Below, piece by piece: positions 32,691 to 39,334 of a DNA stretch of 39,678 bases (position 1 is its first letter; every line of letters starts with the position of its first letter). Source of the DNA: a bacterium (GTDB taxonomy: Bacteria; Latescibacterota; Latescibacteria; Latescibacterales; Latescibacteraceae); the NCBI GenBank assembly GCA_021372535.1, contig JAJFUH010000013.1:1-39678 (forward strand), read 5' to 3'. A model generated the notes under the pieces. It was not told the DNA's origin, did no database searches, and saw only the letters and a program-made list of their open reading frames with translations. A program made the position numbers and the translations under genes.

Positions 32691-33728
32691 ATGGAATACC
32701 CGTGGGGGTTCAGCAGCGAAAAGGAGCTTGAGGATTTCATGAGCACCCCCCGGCCGGAAACGGTGGATCTCATGAAACGGCTCGATGGCGATATCATGAT
32801 TCTCGGAATCGGGGGCAAGATGGGACCGACGCTCGGTTCCATGACGGTGAAAGCCGTTCGTGAGGCAGGAGTCTCCAGAACGGTATACGGCGTCTCGCGG
32901 TTTTCCGACAAAAATTTGATTTCCGCACTTGAAGACAGGGGGATTTCCTGCATACCGTGCGATCTGCTCAATCCCGACGATGTGAACAAGCTGCCCCGGA
33001 TCAAAAACATCATTTATATGGCGGGACGGAAATTCGGGCTCAAGGGAACCGATTACCTGTACTGGGCGATGAATACCATCGCCCCGGCATATACCGCCCG
33101 TCATTTCTCCGACTCCGCTATCGTGGTGTTTTCGACCGGAAGCATCTATGACCTCCGGCCGGTGGAATCGAACGGTCCCGCCGAGACCGATACGTTCCTG
33201 TCCATCGGGGAATATGCCAATTCCTGTCTCGGGCGCGAGCGGATTTTCGAATACTACTCCCGTGAGAACGGGACGAAGATTCTCCAGCTTCGGCTCAATT
33301 ACGCAATCGATCTCCGCTACGGCGTCCTCTATGAAATCGGCAGGCAGGTTCACGAGGGCATACCGGTCGACCTCGGGATGGGATATGCCAATGTCATCTG
33401 GCAGGGGGACGCGAACAATTATGCCGTGCGGTGCCTGGAGCTTGCCGACAGCCCGCCGCGTATCCTCAATGTCACCGGCGACAAGATACGAATCCGTGAT
33501 GTGGCCTCTCGGTTCGGGAAACACATGAACCGTGAGCCCGTCTTCACGGGAACCGAGGCTCCGACAGCCTTTCTATCCGATAATTCCGCCATGAAGAAAC
33601 TCCTGGGCGAACCGCCGACATCGCTCGACCTCATGATCGGGTGGATAGCGGACTGGATCATGAAAGGCGGGCAATCCCTCGGCAAACCGACACATTTCCA
33701 GACGAGGGACGGGCAGTTTCTCGATTGA
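32691..33728 (+). CDS. NAD-dependent epimerase/dehydratase-like SDR with altered active site
   Basis: A 345-residue protein from ATG 32691, 5 nt after AGGAG; the longer open frame begins inside the repeat. The cofactor loop reads MILGIGGKMGPTLG, a GxGGxxG variant of the SDR motif. VFSTGSIYDL is the usual Ser-containing strand. Where extended SDRs have YxxxK this protein has Y175-ANS-C179 (EYANSCLGRERIFEYYS), so the catalytic lysine is absent from the standard place. RLNYAIDLRYGVLYEI is the substrate side. Close relatives in environmental genomes are, to my knowledge, also annotated only as 'NAD-dependent epimerase'. It may bind rather than convert a sugar, or use a different mechanism. It stands upstream of the Gfo/Idh genes. 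Confidence 0.82.
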   Translation: MEYPWGFSSEKELEDFMSTPRPETVDLMKRLDGDIMILGIGGKMGPTLGSMTVKAVREAGVSRTVYGVSRFSDKNLISALEDRGISCIPCDLLNPDDVNKLPRIKNIIYMAGRKFGLKGTDYLYWAMNTIAPAYTARHFSDSAIVVFSTGSIYDLRPVESNGPAETDTFLSIGEYANSCLGRERIFEYYSRENGTKILQLRLNYAIDLRYGVLYEIGRQVHEGIPVDLGMGYANVIWQGDANNYAVRCLELADSPPRILNVTGDKIRIRDVASRFGKHMNREPVFTGTEAPTAFLSDNSAMKKLLGEPPTSLDLMIGWIADWIMKGGQSLGKPTHFQTRDGQFLD

Positions 33729-33735
33729 TAAAAAA

Positions 33736-33777
33736 ATGGTTCATGGTTTATGGTACATGGTCTCTGGTTTATGGTTG
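33736..33777. repeat. heptanucleotide tandem array, six units
   Basis: Six consecutive 7-bp units start at 33736, 33743, 33750, 33757, 33764 and 33771. Each reads (A/C)TGGT followed by two variable bases. It begins 7 bp after the epimerase stop. The 33729-34138 gap holds this array, the inverted composite copy, a hairpin and a direct repeat; there is no gene. Confidence 0.65.
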
Positions 33778-33780
33778 AAA

Positions 33781-33920
33781 ATATTTCACCACAAAGACAC
33801 GAAGGCACAAAGAAATATAATAGGTTATTAATACTAACTTTAATAATAATTAACCGTCGACATCAAAAAAGATAAATAAAAACAAATCCGCTTAAATCCG
33901 CCCGATCCGCATTCTATTAT
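33781..33920. repeat. composite intergenic element, inverted copy
   Basis: Read on the minus strand, this has AATGCGGATCGGGCGGATTT, AAGCGGATTTG, an AT-rich middle, then CTTTGTGCCTTCGTGTCTTT and GTGGTGAAATATTTTC. It is the composite element in the opposite direction to the other copies and lacks the GGTAATTC palindrome. Confidence 0.6.
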
Positions 33921-33947
33921 AATTCGAATTGATCGGTTTAAAGCTGG

Positions 33948-33971
33948 ATTCCCGATTAAAGACTCGGGAAT
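33948..33971. repeat. hairpin ATTCCCGA-8-TCGGGAAT
   Basis: A perfect 8-bp stem with loop TTAAAGAC. Related hairpins: TCCCCGA-TTAATAAC-TCGGGGA (25172-25193) and a weaker CCGA-TTAAAGAT-TCGG (35786-35801). The loop is nearly constant while the stem changes in pairs. Confidence 0.55.
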
Positions 33972-34089
33972 GACGGCGTTATGGGGACTTCCGACACAAG
34001 GAGGGGGCTTCAGCACCGGGGACCGTTAATGCATTTTAAGATAATTTCCAGATAGATCGGATTAACATCGAACTTCATGAATGAAGAAT

Positions 34090-34121
34090 ACGATTGACGA
34101 TTTTAGATTTACGATTGACGA
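34090..34121. repeat. 11-bp direct repeat ACGATTGACGA, 21 bp apart
   Basis: Two identical 11-mers at 34090-34100 and 34111-34121, exactly two DNA turns apart, 17 bp before the Gfo/Idh start. They could be operator half-sites or part of a low-complexity repeat family. Confidence 0.45.
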
Positions 34122-34138
34122 ATAAGAAAGGGATAACC

Positions 34139-35206
34139 ATGAAACCTCTCGGACTCGGAATAATCGGTCTCCATCACCAGCATCCCCGTTGGTACTATCC
34201 CCTGTGGGGCAGTCTTCCGGAATACCGGCCGGTTGCGGTAGCCGAGGAGGATAAAGCGTTCCTCCGGAGCGAGAACGAATTCTTCGGGCTCGAAACCCAC
34301 ACCGATTACCATGATCTGCTCGAACGCCGTGATGTGGATGCCGTGATCGTTTTTCTCCCGCACAGCCGTATGCCTCAGGCGGTCGCAGACGCAGCCGCCG
34401 CCGGAAAACATGTCATCGTGGAGAAACCCTGCGCCGCCGATGTCGCGGGCATCGAGAAGATTGCCGCAACCGCCCGTGAATTCCCGCACATAAAGATCAG
34501 CGCCCCCTACTGCTGGCGGACTCATCCGGTCAGCGGGCAGATTCGCTCCGCCATTAAGGACGGTCTGCTCGGCAGTATCGTTGCAATGGAGGGCAGGCTC
34601 AATGCCGGCGGCGCGCACCGTTATATCCGCGACAACACCGCCTGGGTGCTCGAATCGTCCGAGGGCGGCGGCCCCATGTGGAATCTCGGAGTGCACTGGA
34701 TCGATTATTTCCGGTGGATGACCGGGCAGGAAATCGTCGCGGTTTCGGGAATCGCCAACGGCCCCTTCGGCGAGCCGGAACGAACCATCGAGGACAATGC
34801 CCAGGCGCTCCTCAGGTTCGGGGATGGCGCTGTGGGAATCCTCGATGTCAGCTACAGCCTGCCGGATTCCTATCCGGGCAAGCGCGATATCTATGTGGCG
34901 TTTCGCGGAACGGAGGGCGATGCGGTCTGGGCGCCTGCATGGCAGGGTCATATGGACGAACTGCTCCTCGTGAGCAGGCATGAATCGGCGTCGGATGCGC
35001 AATGCCGCCGTCTGAAGATCGAGAGCAGGGACATTCCCGGTTACGGCGGTCAGATGGCATGGGAATGGCTCAGTGATTTTGCCGCCGCTGTCCGTGAAGA
35101 CCGTGCACCGCTCGTGAGCATCGATGACATGCGCGCCGCGGTATATGTCGCCGATGCGTTCTACCGTTCGCTTTCGAGCGGGAGGATGGAGAGGGTACAG
35201 GCATAA
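34139..35206 (+). CDS. Gfo/Idh/MocA-family oxidoreductase, cytoplasmic
   Basis: A 355-residue protein from ATG 34139 after AAGGGAT. The N-terminal Rossmann part starts LGLGIIGLHHQHPRWYY; the classical GxGxxG is altered to GIIGLHHQH. E95-K96-P97 (HVIVEKPCAAD) is the family's cofactor and substrate motif, and the C-terminal domain contains MWNLGVHWIDYFRWMTG. There is no signal peptide, unlike the Tat-exported relative at 37085. The family oxidises or reduces sugars and inositols with NAD(P); substrate unknown. The stop codon lies inside the start of the low-complexity repeat at 35197. Confidence 0.88.
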   Translation: MKPLGLGIIGLHHQHPRWYYPLWGSLPEYRPVAVAEEDKAFLRSENEFFGLETHTDYHDLLERRDVDAVIVFLPHSRMPQAVADAAAAGKHVIVEKPCAADVAGIEKIAATAREFPHIKISAPYCWRTHPVSGQIRSAIKDGLLGSIVAMEGRLNAGGAHRYIRDNTAWVLESSEGGGPMWNLGVHWIDYFRWMTGQEIVAVSGIANGPFGEPERTIEDNAQALLRFGDGAVGILDVSYSLPDSYPGKRDIYVAFRGTEGDAVWAPAWQGHMDELLLVSRHESASDAQCRRLKIESRDIPGYGGQMAWEWLSDFAAAVREDRAPLVSIDDMRAAVYVADAFYRSLSSGRMERVQA

Positions 35207-35310
35207 GGCATGAAAGACAGGCAGAAGGCAAAAAAGATAGGCACAAGGCACAAGGCATAAGGGAAAAGAGAAAGACAGTGGCAGAGGGACAGAGAGACTG
35301 AGGGGAAAAG
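35197..35310. repeat. low-complexity GGCATAAGGCACAAGG repeat, forward sense
   Basis: Units such as ACAGGCATAAGGCATGAAAG, AGGCAGAAGGC and AGGCACAAGGCACAAGGCAT recur with small changes, trailing off into purine-rich AGAGGGACAGAGAGAC. It begins within the last codons of the Gfo/Idh gene. The same family occurs at 35717-35755 (same sense) and at 35873-35940 and 36903-36999 (opposite sense). It opens the 752-bp gap 35207-35958, whose other contents are listed separately. Confidence 0.65.
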
Positions 35311-35367
35311 GATAAATATGATCGGCCTGATCCCTCGCATTAAACAGACTTATGATATGAAAAACTT

Positions 35368-35471
35368 TCTGAACCGCTGATTGACATGATTCAATGATTT
35401 TATGATTGAAATATGGAACATTCGCCATGTAATCATGGTAATCAGGTAATCAGCGTAATCAGCGGTTCAGA
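35368..35471. repeat. 104-bp element with perfect 15-bp terminal inverted repeats
   Basis: TCTGAACCGCTGATT (35368-35382) and AATCAGCGGTTCAGA (35457-35471) are exact reverse complements. The right half is a tandem of GTAATCA units starting at 35429, 35438, 35446 and 35455; the left half has related TGATT units. No reading frame is inside. Form and size suit a MITE-like or hairpin-forming repeat. Confidence 0.65.
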
Positions 35472-35594
35472 CATTTTAAGAAAGCTTCTGTTACACAAAG
35501 GAAATTCAGCGAATATTTAATCTCTTTTTTTCATTATAAACCTAACCCTCGCGCCCATTCATTCAAATGTTTCATAACCATCGACATTTTTCTC

Positions 35595-35623
35595 TTGACT
35601 TTTTATGTGTAATTGATTATATT
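35595..35623 (+). promoter_or_regulatory. sigma70-like promoter
   Basis: TTGACT (35595-35600), 17-nt spacer, TATATT (35618-35623). Start expected near 35630. It is followed almost at once by the hairpin plus T-run at 35641-35661, so its product may be a very short RNA unless the terminator is read through towards the helicase gene. Confidence 0.5.
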
Positions 35624-35640
35624 ACCTCTCGGTAATAAGT

Positions 35641-35661
35641 GAGCGACCACGCTCTTTTTTT
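35641..35661 (+). terminator. small intrinsic terminator
   Basis: GAGCG-ACCA-CGCTC stem-loop (5 bp) directly followed by seven T. The stem is short, so efficiency is uncertain. Confidence 0.45.
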
Positions 35662-35716
35662 ACTCTGATTAATAACGTTAGTTAGTTATCAGAATGTTTA
35701 ATACAAACACTTGTTG

Positions 35717-35755
35717 CAGGCATAAGGCACAAGGCATAAGGAAGAAGGGGGAAAA
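35717..35755. repeat. low-complexity GGCATAAGGCACAAGG repeat, short copy
   Basis: CAGGCATAAGGCACAAGGCA followed by TAAGGAAGAAGGGGG, same sense as 35197-35310. A weak CCGA/TCGG hairpin with an 8-nt loop (35786-35801) follows. Confidence 0.55.
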
Positions 35756-35872
35756 AGAGACAAATAGAGGCTTTGAGATGGTTTACCGATTAAAGATTCG
35801 GGGAAGACGGGTGGTGATGTGAAGGTCTTATCGCTCAGTATCTCAGTGCCTTCGTCCCTGTAATTACATTCA

Positions 35873-35940
35873 CTTATGCCTTATGCCTTGTGCCTGTCTT
35901 CATGCCTTTTGCCTGTCCTCATGCCTTGTGCCTGTTTTTA
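35873..35940. repeat. low-complexity GCCTTGTGCCTGTC repeat, opposite sense
   Basis: CTTATGCCTTATGCCTTGTG, CCTGTCTTCATGCCTTTTGC and CCTGTCCTCATGCCTTGTG run up to 18 bp before the helicase start. Together with 36903-36999 (same sense) it flanks the helicase gene as a direct repeat. Confidence 0.65.
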
Positions 35941-35958
35941 ACCAGAAAGGAGTTTCCC

Positions 35959-37002
35959 ATGAACACCGCTGTCCCTTCAACTCCGCTCACCTTCGCGCCG
36001 GATGCCGAGCGCGCGGTCATCGGCTGCATGCTCATCGAGCCCGAAACGGTCATCCGCCCGGTCATGGAAGCAGGCGGCGCCGAGCTGTTCTACAATCCCG
36101 TCTACAAGGTCATGTGCAGTGCGCTCGATCATCTCCACGAGCACGGAGAAGGAGTCGATCAGCTCACCGTGGCCGACCGTCTCAGGCGGAGCGGGAATCT
36201 GGACAATGTGGGCGGCGAGGCGTCCATAATCGGCATCATGAACGAGACCGGGAGCGCCGCCAATGTGGACTATCACATCGGGATTCTCCGTGAGAAGCTG
36301 CTGCTCCGGAAGCTCCTCACCGCGCTCAAGAAAGCAACGTACCGCTGCAACGAGGCTGCGGCCGCTCCCGAGGAGATTCTCGACAGCCTCAAATCCGAGC
36401 TCCACGAGCTCCGGGAGTTCGAGGACCGGAAGTGTCTGTCCCTCGCCGATCAGATAAGGGAATGGATTGATGTGACAAAAGGCGAATTTATTGTGACAGA
36501 TTGTTACAAAGACCTCCATTTGGTGACAAAACGTGACAAGGACAACTGCCGCAAGATTCTCAGCCGTCTCTGTGACGAGGGCATGATCGAACCGTGCGGA
36601 ATCCGTCGGGGCCACTTCCGCCGCATAGAGGGAGAGTGCGAGCGCATCGACTGGAAGAGCGCCGATGAGGATGTGCTCGATTTCCGCTGGCCCGGAGGAG
36701 TCGAGCGCTATGTGGAGGTCATGCCCGGCAATGTCGTGGTCATCGCCGGAGAGCCGAACGCCGGAAAGACCGCCTACCTCCTCAATGTAGTCCGCATGAA
36801 CATGGCCCGTCACGACATCCACTATTTCACCTCGGAAATGGGCGCCGCCGAATTCCGTAAACGGCTCTCGAACTTCAGCGATGTCGCCCTCGATGCCTCA
36901 GTCACTTGGCCACTGTCTTTATCTTTTCACTTCTGCCTTCTGCCTTGTGCCTTGTCCCTGTCTTTATGCCTTGTGCCTGTCTTTCATCTCTTTGTCCCTT
37001 GA
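35959..37002 (+). CDS. truncated chimeric DnaB-like helicase (DnaB-N + winged helix + Walker A)
   Basis: A 347-residue frame from ATG 35959, with AAAGGAG 6 nt upstream. Residues about 12-150 are a DnaB N-terminal domain (PDAERAVIGCMLIEPETVI; DQLTVADRLRRSGNLDNVGG). Residues about 162-225 (ADQIREWI through ILSRLCDEGMIEPCGIRRGH) look like a winged helix, not a normal DnaB part. A RecA-like ATPase then begins: NVVVIAGEPNAGKTAYLLN (Walker A, G264-T271) and HYFTSEMG. After about residue 313 the frame enters the low-complexity repeat and the last ~34 residues are repeat-encoded. Walker B, the arginine finger and the DNA loops are missing, so it cannot be a working replicative helicase. Probably a phage- or plasmid-derived remnant. 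Confidence 0.75.
   Translation: MNTAVPSTPLTFAPDAERAVIGCMLIEPETVIRPVMEAGGAELFYNPVYKVMCSALDHLHEHGEGVDQLTVADRLRRSGNLDNVGGEASIIGIMNETGSAANVDYHIGILREKLLLRKLLTALKKATYRCNEAAAAPEEILDSLKSELHELREFEDRKCLSLADQIREWIDVTKGEFIVTDCYKDLHLVTKRDKDNCRKILSRLCDEGMIEPCGIRRGHFRRIEGECERIDWKSADEDVLDFRWPGGVERYVEVMPGNVVVIAGEPNAGKTAYLLNVVRMNMARHDIHYFTSEMGAAEFRKRLSNFSDVALDASVTWPLSLSFHFCLLPCALSLSLCLVPVFHLFVP
36472..36538 (+). repeat. phased GTGACA array inside the helicase gene
   Basis: GTGACA at 36472, 36493, 36523 and 36533 plus GTTACA at 36503: spacings 21, 10, 20 and 10, all near whole turns of DNA. The 70-nt segment 36471-36540 has 27 G+C (39%), clearly below its flanks. It codes for the first part of the winged helix. 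Possibly iterons; two of five units are out of codon phase with the others. Confidence 0.4.
36903..36999. repeat. low-complexity GCCTTGTGCCTGTC repeat that ends the helicase frame
   Basis: CTTCTGCCTTCTGCCTTGTG, CCTTGTCCCTGTCTTTATGC and CTTGTGCCTGTCTTTCATC. Same sense as 35873-35940. It replaces the missing C-terminal coding part of the helicase and supplies its stop codon shortly after. Confidence 0.65.
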
Positions 37003-37027
37003 AAAAAGTATGCTATATTGTTACGAT
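36999..37027 (+). promoter_or_regulatory. promoter of the exported Gfo/Idh gene
   Basis: TTGAAA (36999-37004), 17 nt, TACGAT (37022-37027). The leader to the ATG at 37085 would be about 50 nt. It begins at the very end of the low-complexity repeat. Confidence 0.45.
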
Positions 37028-37084
37028 ATGACGCGGACACATACAATCCGACAGGAACAGGCATACTTTAACGGGGAGGATTCA

Positions 37085-38377
37085 ATGAATACACCGGTTA
37101 ACAGACGGTCGTTTCTCAAGGGCGCGGCTGCGGCATCGGCGACCATCGGCATACTCAAGCCGCAGACCGTGTTCGGCGCTGCGGCGAATTCCGCAATCCG
37201 TCTCGGAATCATCGGATGCGGCGGCAGGGGAACGGCGGACGCGACCTCGATGACGAACAACACCGACATCCGTGTCGCGGCAATCGCCGACCTGCTCGAT
37301 GACAAGCTCCAGAAGGGAAAAGCGGTATTCAACAAGCTCAACAGCGATAAAGGGTATCCTCCGATCGACGATTCCCATCTCTTTGTCGGCCCGAAGGCAT
37401 ATCTGAGGCTCCTCGAACAGAAGGATATCGATGCGGTCCTCGTCTCCTCGCCGGCATTTTTCCACCCGGAACATCTCGAAGCCGCTGTCGATGCCGGAAA
37501 GCACGTGTACTGCGAAAAGCCGGTCGCGATCGACACCGCCGGAATCAAGCAGGTTCAGCGCGCCGGGATCAAAGCAGAGGGCCGTTCGACCCTCGCGGTC
37601 GGCTTCCAGATCCGTCACGCCACACCCTATGTGGAGATGGTGAAGCGTATCCAGCGCGGAGATATCGGCGACATCGTCAACGTCCAGGCATACTACTTCG
37701 CCGGGTCGATTCCGGTCACATGGTATCCCAATGCACCGTACGACGAGGCGCGCATACGGGCATGGTTCTGGTTCACCGCTCTTTCGGGCGACATCCTTGT
37801 CGAGCAGGGCATTCATGTCATCGACATCTGCAACTGGACGCTCAAGGGTCATCCCCTCAAGGCGGTCGGTTCCGGCGGCAGAAAGGGCCGCACCGATAAC
37901 GGCGATGTGTGGAGCCACTACCAGGTGCTTCTCGAATACCCGGGCGGAATCCATGTGAACTTCGAGTCCACCCAGTACGATCCGGGGTATGGCGATGTAT
38001 GCGTCCGGTTCTTCGGGACAAAGGGCATTGCCGAGGCTCACTACACCGGCGGGGTGTTCATCAAGGGCCAGAACGAGTGGGATTCGGGAGTCGCCCGCGG
38101 AACAGCCGACACTATCAGCAAGGAACAGTGGGCCGCCGGAACGTTTAAATCATCTCTCGAGGATGCCGACCCGAACAAGCAGAAAGCGTTCGCCGAGAGC
38201 ATCAGGACCGGCAAGCTCATCAACGAAGCCACGGCCGGAGCGGAATCGGCGCTCACCGCCATTCTTGCCCGGACAGCCTCGTACTCCGGGAGAGAGACCC
38301 TGTGGGACGAGGTCGCCAATTCGTACGACCGTCTGGACCCCCAGATCGACCTCGCTCAGTTCGACCGTAAAAAGTGA
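37085..38377 (+). CDS. Tat-exported Gfo/Idh/MocA-family oxidoreductase
   Basis: A 430-residue protein from ATG 37085, 4 nt after GGGGAGGA; the longer open frame comes from the upstream repeat. NRRSFLKGAAAASATIGIL is a twin-arginine signal. IRLGIIGCGGRGTADA is the GxGxxG NAD(P) fold and E144-K145-P146 (YCEKPVAID) the family motif. EQGIHVIDICNWTLKGHP is the C-terminal substrate-site segment. Tat export of a folded, cofactor-loaded dehydrogenase is common for this family in Planctomycetota, Verrucomicrobiota and FCB-type genomes. It is in an operon with the TIM-barrel isomerase 12 nt downstream, suggesting a periplasmic sugar oxidation/isomerisation pair. Confidence 0.92.
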   Translation: MNTPVNRRSFLKGAAAASATIGILKPQTVFGAAANSAIRLGIIGCGGRGTADATSMTNNTDIRVAAIADLLDDKLQKGKAVFNKLNSDKGYPPIDDSHLFVGPKAYLRLLEQKDIDAVLVSSPAFFHPEHLEAAVDAGKHVYCEKPVAIDTAGIKQVQRAGIKAEGRSTLAVGFQIRHATPYVEMVKRIQRGDIGDIVNVQAYYFAGSIPVTWYPNAPYDEARIRAWFWFTALSGDILVEQGIHVIDICNWTLKGHPLKAVGSGGRKGRTDNGDVWSHYQVLLEYPGGIHVNFESTQYDPGYGDVCVRFFGTKGIAEAHYTGGVFIKGQNEWDSGVARGTADTISKEQWAAGTFKSSLEDADPNKQKAFAESIRTGKLINEATAGAESALTAILARTASYSGRETLWDEVANSYDRLDPQIDLAQFDRKK

Positions 38378-38389
38378 GAGGAACCGGGA

Positions 38390-39334
38390 TTGACTATGAA
38401 GAAAACCATCAATCGCAGAACATTCGTCAGCGCGACAGCGGGGGTAGCCATTATGACAAACGGCGCGGGAGCGCAGAACGCTCCATCGGTCAAGACCGGC
38501 GAGGGAAAAGATGCGTCGGGCGATATGCCGCTCGGTATCATCATACCGGTGAAGGACCCCGATAAAGACCTCGCCCGTGTCCGTGAGCTCGGATTCTCCA
38601 CCTGCCAGATGACAGTCGCCGACTATTCGCCGGATTTCGCGCGCGCTGTGCGGTCGGGCCTCGGGAAATACGCGCTGAAGCCCACCTGTCTTATATGCAT
38701 GGGGCCGGGGAAATATGTGTGGAATTTCTACGAGGGTCCCCTGACCATCGGCCTCGTACCCCGTGAACAGCGGGCGGAACGGACAGCACGGCTCCGTGAG
38801 GGAACCGATTTCTGCAGGGAAGCGGGCATTCCCGCGGTTCTGGCGCATTTCGGGTTCATTCCCGAAAATCCCAACGACGAGCTCTACAGCGAGTTCGTCG
38901 CGGCCATGAAACAGGTCGCCGGTTATGCGCAGGAACGCGGGATCGGAGTCCGGTTCGAGACGGGACAGGAAACGCCGGTTACCATGCTCCGCGCCATCGA
39001 GGACATCGGGGCGGATAACCTCGAAATCAATTACGACACCGCGAACCTTATCCTCTACGGCAAGGCGAATCCGGTGGACGGGCTCGATGTTGTCGGGAAA
39101 TATGTGCGGTCGCTCCATGCGAAGGACGGGTTCTATCCGACCGATCCGCGCGAGCTCGGCCGTGAGGTTCCCATCGGCGAGGGAAAGGTCGATTTCCCCC
39201 GGGTCATCCGCAGGCTCAAGGATATCGGCTTCAGGGGACACATCACCATCGAACGTGAAATCTCCGGCCCGCAGCAGGCCGAGGATATCCGGAAAGCGAA
39301 ACGGTATCTCGAGGAGCTGATCAGGACGGCCTGA
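38390..39334 (+). CDS. xylose-isomerase-like TIM-barrel sugar isomerase/epimerase, exported
   Basis: A 314-residue protein. Start TTG 38390 has AGAGGAA 6 nt upstream; ATG 38396 (two codons later) is 12 nt away and also possible. INRRTFVSATAGVAIMTNGA is a Tat-like signal. The barrel follows: LGIIIPVKDPDKDLARVREL, AGIPAVLAHFGFIPENP, GVRFETGQETPVTMLRAIED, NLEINYDTANLILYGKANPV and SLHAKDGFYPTDPRELGREV, ending GHITIEREISGPQQ. The Glu, Asp and His residues at strand ends are placed as in AP_endonuc_2 sugar isomerases, which bind a divalent metal. Paired with the preceding oxidoreductase, probably acting on the same exported sugar. Confidence 0.9.
   Translation: MTMKKTINRRTFVSATAGVAIMTNGAGAQNAPSVKTGEGKDASGDMPLGIIIPVKDPDKDLARVRELGFSTCQMTVADYSPDFARAVRSGLGKYALKPTCLICMGPGKYVWNFYEGPLTIGLVPREQRAERTARLREGTDFCREAGIPAVLAHFGFIPENPNDELYSEFVAAMKQVAGYAQERGIGVRFETGQETPVTMLRAIEDIGADNLEINYDTANLILYGKANPVDGLDVVGKYVRSLHAKDGFYPTDPRELGREVPIGEGKVDFPRVIRRLKDIGFRGHITIEREISGPQQAEDIRKAKRYLEELIRTA

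Noticed and set aside
35199-36999. CRISPR array
   Set aside because: The repeats are degenerate, of uneven length and without unique spacers; no cas genes are present.
36881-37084. Longer N-terminus for the Tat-exported oxidoreductase
   Set aside because: It is encoded by the low-complexity repeat and the promoter; the Tat signal begins at 37085.
37003-37084. Frameshifted remainder of the helicase ATPase
   Set aside because: No Walker B or other RecA-like motif is found in any frame after 36900; the sequence is repeat and promoter.
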